The position numbers were made by a program, and so were the translations under genes. A DNA stretch of 64,000 nt from Palsa-504 sp963847965 (GTDB lineage: Bacteria > Actinomycetota > Actinomycetes > Streptosporangiales > Streptosporangiaceae): positions 223,132 through 287,131 of the forward strand of contig CAWKCG010000050.1 of NCBI GenBank assembly GCA_963847965.1, given 5' to 3'. The notes under the pieces are model-generated. The model did not search any database, was not told where the DNA came from, and worked only from the letters and a program-made list of their open reading frames with translations. This document shows positions 8,493-17,210 of this stretch, one piece after another. How positions within the stretch are numbered: position 1 is the first letter of the stretch; the number at the start of each line of letters is the position of its first letter.

Positions 8493-11162
8493 GTGAGCAG
8501 ACCCGAACCAAAGGTCCCCGTCGAGCTACCCTCCCAGTACGCGCCCGCCGAGGTGGAAGGCGCGCGCTACGAACGCTGGGAGAAGGCAGGTTACTTCACC
8601 CCGGACGTCAACGCCGGCGGCCCCGCGTACTGCATCGTCATCCCGCCGCCGAACGTGACAGGCTCCCTCCACATCGGGCATGCCCTGGACCACACGCTGA
8701 TGGACGCCCTGATCAGGCGCCGGCGCATGCAGGGCTACACCACGTTGTGGCTGCCAGGCATGGACCACGCGGGCATCGCCACCCAGAACGTGGTGGAGCG
8801 CGAACTCGCCAAGGAGGGCCTGAGCCGTCACGATCTCGGCCGCGAGGCCTTCGTCGAGCGGGTCTGGCAGTGGAAGGCCGAGTCGGGCGGCAAGATCGGC
8901 GGCCAGATGCGCCGCCTCGGCGACAGCGTGGACTGGTCCCGCGAGCGGTTCACGATGGACGAGGGCCTGTCCCGCGCCGTCCAGACCATCTTCAAGCGGC
9001 TCTTCGACGACGGCCTGATCTACCGGGCCGAACGCATCATCAACTGGTGCCCGCGCTGCCTGACCGCGCTGTCCGACATCGAAGTGGACCACACCGACGA
9101 CGAGGGCGAACTCGTCTCGATCCGCTACGGCGACGGGGACACCTCGATCGTGGTCGCCACCACCCGCGCCGAGACCATGCTCGGTGACACCGCGGTGGCG
9201 GTGCATCCGGACGACGCACGGTACACGGGCCTGGTCGGGAAGACGGTGGAGCTCCCGCTGACCGCCCGGCGCATCCCGGTGGTCGCCGACGAATCCGTCG
9301 ACCCCGCCTTCGGCACCGGCGCGGTCAAGGTGACCCCCGCCCACGACCCGAACGACTTCGAGATCGGCCGCCGGCACGACCTGCCCAGCCTGACCGTCCT
9401 CGACGAGCACGGCGTGGTCACCGCCCACGGCCCGTTCCTGGGCCTGGACCGGTTCGAGGCCAGGCCCGCCGTGGTCCGCGCGCTGCGCGAGGAAGGCCGC
9501 ATCGTCGAAGAGAAGCGCCCGTACGTGCACTCGGTCGGGCACTGCAGCCGCTGCGGCACCACGGTCGAGCCGCGCCAGTCACTGCAGTGGTTCGTCCGCG
9601 TCGGCCCGCTCGCCCGGGCGGCTGGAGATGCCGTCCGCGACGGCCGCGTCCGACTGCACCCGCCGGAGATGAACGCGCGGTACTTCGGCTGGGTGGACGA
9701 CATGCACGACTGGTGCATCAGCCGTCAGCTGTGGTGGGGCCACCGTATTCCAGTTTTTTATGGACCGAACGAACAGTTGCGTTGCGTTGGCCCTGACGAG
9801 CAGCCTCCGGATGGCTGGACCCAGGATCCGGACGTGCTCGACACCTGGTTCTCTTCCGCGCTGTGGCCGTTCTCCACCCTGGGCTGGCCCGATGACACGC
9901 CGGACCTGCGCACGTTCTACCCGACCAGCGTGCTGGTCACCGGGTACGACATCTTGTTCTTCTGGGTCGCGCGGATGATGATGTTCGGGCTGTTCGCGAT
10001 GCGCGACGCTATATCGACCGGCGGGGGGCCCGCCGACGCCGGGGAGGTGCCGTTCCGCGTCGTCGCGCTGCACGGCCTGGTGCGCGACCAGTTCGGCAAG
10101 AAGATGTCCAAGTCGCGCGGGAACACCGTGGACCCGCTGGACTGGATGGACAGGTTCGGAGCCGACGCGACCAGGTTCACCCTGGCCCGCGGCGCCAACC
10201 CGGGCGGCGACATCGCCATCAGCGAGGAGTGGGCGGCAGGCTCGCGCAACTTCTGCAACAAGCTGTGGAACGCCGTCCGCTTTGCCTTGCTGAACGGCGC
10301 GCGCGTCCCGGCCAGCCCGCCGGCGCCCGCCTCCGGCCTGGCGCCCGTTTCCGGCCTGGCCTACTCGGTCCCCGACTACTGGATCTTGTCCCGGTTGTCG
10401 GCGGTGATCGCCGAGGTGGACGCGCTGTTCGAGGGGTTCGAGTTCGGCAAGGCCTGCGACGTGCTTTACCACTTCGCCTGGGACGAGGTGTGCGACTGGT
10501 ACCTGGAGCTGGCCAAGGTGCCGCTGGCCTCCGGCGACCCGCGGGCCGCCGAGGCGACCAGGCAGGTCCTGGGCTTCGTCCTCGACCAGTTGCTGCGGCT
10601 GCTGCACCCGGTCATGCCGTTCGTCACCGACGAGCTGTGGACGGCGCTGACCGGCGAGGACTCGGTCATGGTGGCCCCGTGGCCCGCCTTCTCCCTCCGC
10701 GATGAGGCGGCCGAGGCGGAGATCGCCTCGCTGATGCGGCTGGTCACCGAGGTCCGGCGGTTCCGCTCGGATCAGGGGCTGCGTCCCGGCCAGCGGGTGG
10801 CGGCCAGACTGGCGGGCATCGACGGCACGCCGCTGGCCGGGCACGCTGAGCGGATCCGCTCCCTGCTCAGGCTCGACCCGCCCGGGGACGGCTTCACGGC
10901 GTCGGCGTCGCTGGCGGCGGAGGGCATCACGGTCGAGCTGGACGTCGCCGGAGCGATCGACGTCGCCGCCGAACGCCGGCGCATGGAAAAGGACCTCGCC
11001 GCGGCCAGAGCCGAGGCCGACCAGTCCGCCAGGAAGCTGGACAACCCCGAGTTCACCGCCAAGGCACCCGCCGCGGTCGTGGCCAAGACCCGCCAGCGCC
11101 TCGAAGCGGCCCACGCCGACATAGCCCGCCTCGAGCAGCGCCTCGCCGTGCTCGGCACGTAG
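8493..11162 (+). CDS. valS: valine--tRNA ligase
   Basis: Class I aminoacyl-tRNA synthetase (889 aa) that charges tRNA-Val. The HIGH signature appears as PPPNVTGSLHIGHAL (residues about 50-64) and the KMSKS loop as GKKMSKSRGN (about 538-547). The inserted CP1 editing domain lies between them, the anticodon-binding domain follows, and a C-terminal coiled coil (AAERRRMEKDLAAARAEADQ and after) is complete, as in bacterial ValRS. The start is a GTG 27 bases after the YGQ-repeat gene. Length is normal. Confidence 0.97.
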   Translation: MSRPEPKVPVELPSQYAPAEVEGARYERWEKAGYFTPDVNAGGPAYCIVIPPPNVTGSLHIGHALDHTLMDALIRRRRMQGYTTLWLPGMDHAGIATQNVVERELAKEGLSRHDLGREAFVERVWQWKAESGGKIGGQMRRLGDSVDWSRERFTMDEGLSRAVQTIFKRLFDDGLIYRAERIINWCPRCLTALSDIEVDHTDDEGELVSIRYGDGDTSIVVATTRAETMLGDTAVAVHPDDARYTGLVGKTVELPLTARRIPVVADESVDPAFGTGAVKVTPAHDPNDFEIGRRHDLPSLTVLDEHGVVTAHGPFLGLDRFEARPAVVRALREEGRIVEEKRPYVHSVGHCSRCGTTVEPRQSLQWFVRVGPLARAAGDAVRDGRVRLHPPEMNARYFGWVDDMHDWCISRQLWWGHRIPVFYGPNEQLRCVGPDEQPPDGWTQDPDVLDTWFSSALWPFSTLGWPDDTPDLRTFYPTSVLVTGYDILFFWVARMMMFGLFAMRDAISTGGGPADAGEVPFRVVALHGLVRDQFGKKMSKSRGNTVDPLDWMDRFGADATRFTLARGANPGGDIAISEEWAAGSRNFCNKLWNAVRFALLNGARVPASPPAPASGLAPVSGLAYSVPDYWILSRLSAVIAEVDALFEGFEFGKACDVLYHFAWDEVCDWYLELAKVPLASGDPRAAEATRQVLGFVLDQLLRLLHPVMPFVTDELWTALTGEDSVMVAPWPAFSLRDEAAEAEIASLMRLVTEVRRFRSDQGLRPGQRVAARLAGIDGTPLAGHAERIRSLLRLDPPGDGFTASASLAAEGITVELDVAGAIDVAAERRRMEKDLAAARAEADQSARKLDNPEFTAKAPAAVVAKTRQRLEAAHADIARLEQRLAVLGT

Positions 11163-11171
11163 GCTGGGGCG

Positions 11172-12593
11172 GTGGACATCGAGGCACGGATGGAGCAGGT
11201 CGAGCAGGAGATCATCTCCCGTCGGCCCGAGCACTCCGTGGATCTGGCGCTGGACAGGATGGCCGATCTCGTGGCCCTGCTCGGCGACCCGCAGCGTGCG
11301 AGCCCGGTCATCCACATCACTGGCACCAACGGCAAGACGTCCACGGCGCGGATGACCGACGCGCTGCTGCGCAGCCGCGGCCTGCGGACCGGCCGGTTTA
11401 CCAGCCCGCACCTGGTCTCGATCAGGGAGCGGATCTGCGTGGACGGCGTGCCGGTCAGCCCCGAGCGGTTCGTGGCGGCCTACGACGAGGTCATCCCCTA
11501 CGTCGCTCTGGTAGACGAGCGGCATCCGGTGGCGATGTCCTTCTTCGAGGTCCTCACCGGCATGGCGTTCGCGATCTTCGCGGACGCGCCGGTCGATGTG
11601 ATGGTCCTTGAGGTCGGCGTGGGCGGCAGGCTCGACTGCACGAACGTGGCGGACGGCGTTGTCGCGGTGGTCACCCCGATCTCGCTCGACCACACCAGGC
11701 TGCTCGGCGGGACGATCGAGCAGATCGCGGCGGAGAAGGCCGGCATCATCAAGCCGGGAGCGGTCGCGGTGCTCGCACAGCAGCCGCTCGCAGCGGCCGA
11801 GGTCCTGCTCAGGCAGGCCGTGGAGGTGGGCGCGACGGTAGCGAGGGAGGGCATAGAGTTCGGCGTCGTGAGCCGTGAGCAGGCCGTCGGCGGGCAGCAA
11901 CTCGTGCTCCGCGGCCTGCGCGGCAGCTACGAGGACATCTACCTGCCGCTGTTCGGCGCCCACCAGGCCGGCAACGCGGTCTGCGCGCTCGCCGCGGTCG
12001 AGGCCTTCGCAGGTGTCGCGGACGACGGGGCCGCGCCGCTCGACCCGGACCTGGTGCGCGAGGCGTTCGCCAAGGTCAGCTCCCCCGGACGGCTCGAGGT
12101 CGTCAGGCGCAGCCCGACGATCATCATCGACGCCGCGCACAACCCGGCAGGCATGGCCGCCACCGTGGCCGCCATCGAGGAGGCGTTCACCTTCACCCAC
12201 CTGTCGGGCGTCTTCGCCGCAAGCGGGGACAAGGACGTGCCCGGCATCCTCGCCGAGCTCGAGCCGCTGCTCGACGACATCGTGGTGACCCGTAATTCCT
12301 CGGACCGGTCGATGGATCCCGGTGAGGTCGAACAGCTCGCGGCCGAGATCTTCGGCGAGGATCGCGTTCAGTCCGCCGCCCGGCTCGATGACGCCATCGA
12401 CATCGCGGTCGCGCTCGCGGACGAGGCGGCCATCGAGGGAAGGCCAGGCAGCTCTGGCGTGCTCATCACGGGCTCGGTCATCACCGCGGGCGACGCGCGC
12501 AGGCTGCTCAGCCCGGCGGGCGGGATGCCGCAGGCCGAGCCGACCGCCAGCCAGCCCGCGCGGCACTCTTTCACCGCGGCGGAGCTTTCGTGA
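11172..12593 (+). CDS. folC: folylpolyglutamate synthase / dihydrofolate synthase
   Basis: Mur-ligase-fold enzyme (473 aa) that joins glutamate to dihydropteroate and extends the polyglutamate tail of folates. The ATP-binding loop is HITGTNGKTSTARM (about residues 46-59), followed by the FTSPHLVSIRERI segment and the LEVGVGGRLD(C/A)TN motif typical of FolC. The conserved DAAHNPAG motif of the C-terminal domain is at about residues 318-325. It starts with GTG ten bases after valS and overlaps the next gene by GTGA. The valS-folC-DUF4233 order is standard in actinobacteria. Confidence 0.96.
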   Translation: MDIEARMEQVEQEIISRRPEHSVDLALDRMADLVALLGDPQRASPVIHITGTNGKTSTARMTDALLRSRGLRTGRFTSPHLVSIRERICVDGVPVSPERFVAAYDEVIPYVALVDERHPVAMSFFEVLTGMAFAIFADAPVDVMVLEVGVGGRLDCTNVADGVVAVVTPISLDHTRLLGGTIEQIAAEKAGIIKPGAVAVLAQQPLAAAEVLLRQAVEVGATVAREGIEFGVVSREQAVGGQQLVLRGLRGSYEDIYLPLFGAHQAGNAVCALAAVEAFAGVADDGAAPLDPDLVREAFAKVSSPGRLEVVRRSPTIIIDAAHNPAGMAATVAAIEEAFTFTHLSGVFAASGDKDVPGILAELEPLLDDIVVTRNSSDRSMDPGEVEQLAAEIFGEDRVQSAARLDDAIDIAVALADEAAIEGRPGSSGVLITGSVITAGDARRLLSPAGGMPQAEPTASQPARHSFTAAELS

Positions 12594-12976
12594 CGAGTCA
12601 GGCGGAGGCGAGACGGCTACGGCAGCTGTGCGGCACGGTGCTGGTCATGGAGGCCGTCGTCATCGGCCTCGCGATCCCGGTCGCCATCGTGCTCGAGCAC
12701 GCCCACCGCAGCCTCGCGGGTGGCGTCGGCGGCGGGCTGGCCGGGTGCGCGCTGCTGCTGTCCGGCGTGGTGGGACGGCGCGGCATGGGGTGGGCGCTGG
12801 TGGCGGGCACGGTGCTGCAGGCCCTGGTCATCGCCTCGGGGGTCGTGGTGCACGCGATGTACGGCCTCGGCGCGATCTTCGCCGCCCTCTGGATCACCGG
12901 AATCTGGCTGGCCCGGCGCCTCGCCGCGCCCGCCGCGCCCGCCGCGCCCGCCGCGCCCGGCCCGCACGCTTCGTAG
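12590..12976 (+). CDS. DUF4233 domain-containing membrane protein
   Basis: A 128-residue membrane protein with four predicted helices (about residues 12-33, 43-60, 65-86 and 88-106), matching the DUF4233 family that almost always follows folC in actinobacteria. Its GTG lies inside the folC stop (GTGA), so the two are translationally coupled. The C-terminus is an Ala/Pro repeat (APAAPAAPAAP). In many relatives ndk (nucleoside diphosphate kinase) follows; here it is absent and mreB comes next. Molecular function unknown. Confidence 0.9.
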   Translation: MTSQAEARRLRQLCGTVLVMEAVVIGLAIPVAIVLEHAHRSLAGGVGGGLAGCALLLSGVVGRRGMGWALVAGTVLQALVIASGVVVHAMYGLGAIFAALWITGIWLARRLAAPAAPAAPAAPGPHAS

Positions 12977-13211
12977 CCAGCCTGGCGCGCCGACTTAACG
13001 CAAGATCACGGGTAAGCTTGCGACAGTGGCGAATCGCATCATCGACCCGCGGCGGGGCCCGCCCACGTCCGGGGGAGATCGAGATCCTCTTCCGGAACCC
13101 GCCCGGTCAGCCGCACCGTTGCCAAAGAAAGACCAACCGGCCGCCCCCCTGCGCGGTCTACGCTGACAAATCCCACAGATCAAAGCCCGGATCGGAAGGT
13201 TCCCGTTCCTG

Positions 13212-14240
13212 ATGAGTGCGCTGACGTTCCTCGGGCGTGACATGGCGGTTGATCTCGGCACCGCGAACACATTGGTTTACGTGCGTGGACGCGGGATCGT
13301 GCTGAATGAGCCGTCGGTGGTCGCGCTCAATACCAACAATGGCCAGATCGTCGCCGTCGGTGCCGAAGCCAAACGCATGATCGGCCGCACGCCCGGCAAC
13401 ATCGTGGCGGTGCGCCCGCTGAAGGACGGCGTGATCGCCGACTTCGACGTGACCGAACGGATGCTGCGGTACTTCATCCAGAAGGTGCACAAACGCGGGT
13501 ACTTCGCCAAGCCCAGGCTCGTGGTGGCGGTGCCGAGCGGGATCACGGGCGTGGAGCAGAGCGCGGTCAAGGAGGCCGGCCACCAGGCCGGTGCCCGGCG
13601 CGTCTACATCATCGAGGAGCCGATGGCGGCCGCGATTGGCGCGGGGCTGCCGATCAACGAGCCGACCGGCAACATGGTGGTCGACATCGGCGGCGGGACC
13701 ACCGAGGTCGCGGTGATCTCCCTGGGCGGCATCGTCACCTCGCAGTCCATCAGGATCGGCGGCGATGAGATGGACCAGGCGATCATCACCTTCGGGAAGA
13801 AGGAGTACTCGCTCATGCTCGGCGAGCGGACCGCCGAGGAAATCAAGATGGCGCTCGGCTCGGCGTTCCCGGCCGACGATGAGCCCAGCGCCGAGATCCG
13901 GGGCCGGGATCTCGTCAGCGGCCTGCCGAAGACCGTGGTGATCTCAGCGGCCGAGGTCCGCCGCGCGATCGAGGAACCGCTCAACCTGATCATCGACGCG
14001 GTCAAGACCACGCTGGACAAGTGCCCGCCCGAACTGGCCGGCGACGTCATGGACCGGGGGATCGCGCTTACCGGCGGTGGTGCCCTGCTCCGCGGGCTAG
14101 AGTCACGCATACGGGAGGAAACGGGGATGCCCGTGCAGGTCGCGGACAACCCGCTCGACTCCGTGGTGCTCGGCACCGGCAAGTGTGTCGAGGACTTCGA
14201 AACCCTGCGCCAGGTACTGGTGCCGGACACTAGGCGCTGA
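13212..14240 (+). CDS. mreB: rod shape-determining protein MreB
   Basis: Bacterial actin (342 aa) that forms membrane-associated filaments guiding lateral wall synthesis and, in mycelial actinomycetes, spore-wall assembly. Phosphate 1 loop DLGTANTLVYV is near residues 12-22, the phosphate 2 region is VVDIGGGTTEVAVISL, and the adenosine-binding GIALTGGGALLRGL is near the C-terminus. Length matches the family. It is the first gene of a five-gene elongasome operon. The 235 bases upstream (12977-13211) should contain its promoter, but no confident -35/-10 pair is visible. Confidence 0.97.
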   Translation: MSALTFLGRDMAVDLGTANTLVYVRGRGIVLNEPSVVALNTNNGQIVAVGAEAKRMIGRTPGNIVAVRPLKDGVIADFDVTERMLRYFIQKVHKRGYFAKPRLVVAVPSGITGVEQSAVKEAGHQAGARRVYIIEEPMAAAIGAGLPINEPTGNMVVDIGGGTTEVAVISLGGIVTSQSIRIGGDEMDQAIITFGKKEYSLMLGERTAEEIKMALGSAFPADDEPSAEIRGRDLVSGLPKTVVISAAEVRRAIEEPLNLIIDAVKTTLDKCPPELAGDVMDRGIALTGGGALLRGLESRIREETGMPVQVADNPLDSVVLGTGKCVEDFETLRQVLVPDTRR

Positions 14241-14284
14241 TACCGACTCGTATCGGCCGCAAGCGGGACGGACGAGGAGCCGCA

Positions 14285-15289
14285 GTGCATGACAATCGGC
14301 GTACACGGCTGGTCCTCGGCGTGCTCCTGCTCGTCGCCCTGGCCCTGATCACCCTGGACTTCAGGGATGGCGGCGCGTCTCCGGCCCGGAACGTGGGCGC
14401 GGATATCTTCGGGCCGATCGAGCGGGTCACGGACGACATCACCAACCCGGTGTCCAGCCTGTTCGACTCGATCACCGGCGGGCCCTCGGCGCAGGGCACG
14501 ATCGCCAACCTGCAGCGGGAGAACGACCAGCTCCGCTCCGAGCTCAGCGCGGCTCAGCTGAGCAAGTCAGAATCCAGGCAGCTATCCCAGCTGCTGCGGA
14601 TCGACGCGGGCGCGTACCGGATCGTCGGCGCCACCGTGATCGCCGCCGGGGGTGACTACTCCGACACCGTCACGCTGAACGCCGGGAGCAGTGACGGGAT
14701 CAAGCCGGATGAGACCGTGCTGAACGGCTCGGGGTTCGTCGGGACCGTCACCCAGGTGAGCCTGGACACCTGTACCGTCGTGCTGGCCAGCGACGCGTCG
14801 TCGGTGGTCGGCGTGCAGATCGTGGGTTCCGGGGTCACCGGGGAGATAGGCCAGGTCACCGGGACCGGCAAGTCCATGTCGGCGTCCGGGATGCTCCGGC
14901 TGACCCTGTTCGACGCGAACGCGGTGCTGCAGCCCGGACAGGAGGTCGTCACGTACGCCTCCGTGAACGACCGGCCGTATGTTCCCGGTGTGCCCGTCGG
15001 TACCGTCGTCTCGGTGTCCAGCAGTGCCGGAGGGCTCGAGCAGACGGCGCTGGTCCGGCCGTTCGTCACCTTCACGTCCCTCGGCGTCGTCGGCGTCGTG
15101 GTCGCCGTGCCCAAGCACCACGCCGCGATCTCGATCCTGCCGCGCCCCGCCCCGACGGTCACGATAACCACCACCCCGCCGTCCGCCACGCCGTCTGCCT
15201 CGATATCCCCGGGAACCGTTGGCCCTTCCGTCGGCGCTTCCCCGTCGGTCTCGCCATCCCCGACGGCGTCCGCGTCCGGCGGTGGCTGA
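14285..15289 (+). CDS. mreC: rod shape-determining protein MreC
   Basis: Membrane-anchored scaffold (334 aa) of the elongasome. It has one N-terminal helix (LVLGVLLLVALALITLDF), a coiled coil at about residues 75-103 (NLQRENDQLRSELSAAQ), then the paired beta-barrel domain (SSDGIKPDETVLNGSGFVG). The extracytoplasmic C-terminus is Pro/Ser/Thr-rich, as often seen in actinobacteria. GAGGAG before the GTG supports the start. The end overlaps mreD by eight bases. Confidence 0.95.
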   Translation: MHDNRRTRLVLGVLLLVALALITLDFRDGGASPARNVGADIFGPIERVTDDITNPVSSLFDSITGGPSAQGTIANLQRENDQLRSELSAAQLSKSESRQLSQLLRIDAGAYRIVGATVIAAGGDYSDTVTLNAGSSDGIKPDETVLNGSGFVGTVTQVSLDTCTVVLASDASSVVGVQIVGSGVTGEIGQVTGTGKSMSASGMLRLTLFDANAVLQPGQEVVTYASVNDRPYVPGVPVGTVVSVSSSAGGLEQTALVRPFVTFTSLGVVGVVVAVPKHHAAISILPRPAPTVTITTTPPSATPSASISPGTVGPSVGASPSVSPSPTASASGGG

Positions 15290-17210
15290 GGTGCTGCGCT
15301 GGCTGATCTCCCTCCTGGCCGCCGGGCTGGCGGTCATCGCCCAGATCACGATCGTGGACCGGATCGCGTTCCCCGGCGGCACCGGGCCCGACCTGGTGCT
15401 GCTCGCGGTGGCCGCGCTGGCCTTGGCCGGCGGCTCGCTGCGTGGCACCGTGATCGGATTCCTGGCCGGCCTGGCGCTGGACGTCGCCCCGCCAGGCAGC
15501 CACTACGTCGGGCAGGACGCGTTCGTGTTCTGCCTGATCGGTTACGCCTGCGGCCTGGCGGCGGAGAACCCGGCGTCCGACGGCGTGCCCGAGCAGGGCC
15601 ATACGGCCCTGTTCGAGATCGTGGTCACGGCGGTGGGCGCCATCGTCGGCGAGGCTCTGCTGGCCGGTCTCGGCGTCATGCTGAGCGACCCTCGGGTGAC
15701 CTGGCCGGCCATCAAGCACGTGCTCCCTGTGGCCGCGGTGTATGACCTGGTCCTGGCCCCGTTCGTGCTGTACGCCGCCGCCGCGGTGCTGCGGCTGGCC
15801 GGAACGCGGCAAGAGAGCAGGCCGGCCGCGTTCGCGAGCCAGCTAGCCGGGAGCGGGCTAGCGGGCGCGAGCCAGGGCGCCATCAGGCAGGTGAGCGGCG
15901 GGAGCACCCCCAAGCTACGGCTGTCGGAAGGGACCAAGGGCGACGGCTGGCTCGGTGGCCAGCGCGGTCTGGGGGTCCAGGGCGCCCGTCCGGCGCCCAA
16001 GCGCGAGCCGAACCTGAATCTGGGCAGCCTGCGCGGCCAGAGTGCCGCGCTGAGGCCCGCACCCAAGTCGGCGCCCATGCGCGAGCCGAACCTGAAGCTC
16101 GGCAACTTGCGCGGCCAGAGTGCCGCGCTAAGGCCCGCGCCCAAGCCGGCCAGACGCGAGCCGAACCTGAATCTGGGCAGCCTGCGCGGCCAGAGCGCCG
16201 CCCGCAAACCCGCGCCCAGGCGCGAGCCGAACCTGCGGCTGGGGCGCGACGGCGGAATGCTGGGCCGGAGCGCGCTCGGCGCGGCGTTCGCGTCCGGCGG
16301 GCCGCGCCGGGGTTCCGGGCCCACGGCAGGCTTCGGGTCCGGCCGGGCCGCCCGGAAGATCAGTTTCGGGACCCCCGGCGGCCTTGGGGGTTTCGCGGGA
16401 CAGGGCGGCTCGGTGGCCGGCGCGCTCGGCGGCCCGGCCAGGGTCCGGTTCAGTTCCCGTTCGCACGGGGGAGTGCTCGGCGGCTCCCTGCTGGGCGGCT
16501 CCCCGCTCGGCGGCTCCCTCGGCGGGAGCGCTAGGCTGCGCAGCTCCCGGTTCGGCAGCACGCGGATGGGCAGGTCGCTGCTCGGCGGATCGGTGTTCAG
16601 CAGCTCCAGATCCGCCCTAGGCCGGCCAGCCCCGCTCAGCCAGCCATCCTCATCCGGCCGCAAGGCCCAGCTGGGCCGGTCCGCGTTCCTCGGCCGGCCG
16701 TCCCGCGGGCCGTCCTGGTGGCTCGGTCGCACCTCACGGTCAAGCCCGTCCTCGTTCCTCGGCCGCCCGTCCTCGTGGCGGCGCGCGGGAGGCCTGGCGC
16801 GGTCGGCGCCCGGCGGGTCGGGCGCGGGACACCTGCCCCGGTTCTCCCGGGGCAGCGGCCCCAAAACCCTCACCCGCCTGACCGCCGCGCTGCGCGTCCG
16901 GACCAGGCCCAAGCCCGCCCTGAGCGGGCGGAGCCTGCGCCAGTCGGCCCGGCCCAGGTCGGCGCTGGGGAGCTCCGCCCTGGGCCAGTCGGCCAGGCCG
17001 AAGCGGCCGGGCCGGGGCTGGCTGCGCCGGGCCGCGCCGCGCGGCGGCGCGCTGGGACGCGGCCTGGCCGGCGGGAGCACACCGCGCCTGCGGTTCGGAT
17101 CTAGCGGGTCTGGGGTTTCTGGGGGTTCAAGGGTCCCCGCCCGGCTGCGTATGCCCCGCGCGCGGCTGGGGAGGAAGAAGAGGCAATGGCGGACGGGAGG
17201 TTTCCGGTGA
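15282..17210 (+). CDS. mreD: rod shape-determining protein MreD with a very long basic C-terminal tail
   Basis: The first ~175 residues are a normal MreD: five hydrophobic segments from VLRWLISLLAAGLAVIAQ to DLVLAPFVLYAAAAVLRLAG. MreD links MreC with PBP2 and RodA in the membrane. The frame then continues for about 465 residues, a tail about 2.5 times the length of the domain itself, rich in Arg, Ser, Gly, Leu and Pro and nearly free of acidic residues. It contains four imperfect copies of a REPNLNLGSLRGQSAALRP unit, then LGGS-, LGRS- and FLGRPS-type motifs. The GTG at 15282 inside the mreC end is preferred over the earlier in-frame start at 15219. The reading frame stays free of stops to the GTGA overlap with mrdA, so the tail belongs to this gene; typical MreD is only 160-220 residues. 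Confidence 0.88.
   Translation: MAEVLRWLISLLAAGLAVIAQITIVDRIAFPGGTGPDLVLLAVAALALAGGSLRGTVIGFLAGLALDVAPPGSHYVGQDAFVFCLIGYACGLAAENPASDGVPEQGHTALFEIVVTAVGAIVGEALLAGLGVMLSDPRVTWPAIKHVLPVAAVYDLVLAPFVLYAAAAVLRLAGTRQESRPAAFASQLAGSGLAGASQGAIRQVSGGSTPKLRLSEGTKGDGWLGGQRGLGVQGARPAPKREPNLNLGSLRGQSAALRPAPKSAPMREPNLKLGNLRGQSAALRPAPKPARREPNLNLGSLRGQSAARKPAPRREPNLRLGRDGGMLGRSALGAAFASGGPRRGSGPTAGFGSGRAARKISFGTPGGLGGFAGQGGSVAGALGGPARVRFSSRSHGGVLGGSLLGGSPLGGSLGGSARLRSSRFGSTRMGRSLLGGSVFSSSRSALGRPAPLSQPSSSGRKAQLGRSAFLGRPSRGPSWWLGRTSRSSPSSFLGRPSSWRRAGGLARSAPGGSGAGHLPRFSRGSGPKTLTRLTAALRVRTRPKPALSGRSLRQSARPRSALGSSALGQSARPKRPGRGWLRRAAPRGGALGRGLAGGSTPRLRFGSSGSGVSGGSRVPARLRMPRARLGRKKRQWRTGGFR
16002..16260 (+). repeat. 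four tandem REPNL repeats in the MreD tail
   Basis: Units start at 16002, 16080, 16155 and 16221 (spacings 78, 75 and 66 bases) and encode REPNLNLGSLRGQSA followed by a Pro/Ala/Lys linker; the last copy is shortened to REPNLRLGRDG. Base identity between copies is high, which suggests expansion by duplication. Confidence 0.88.

Noticed and set aside
9579..12566. 995-codon minus-strand open frame over valS and folC
   Set aside because: It is antisense to two textbook genes, is rich in His/Arg/Gly/Asp as expected of a GC-driven shadow, and has no domain.
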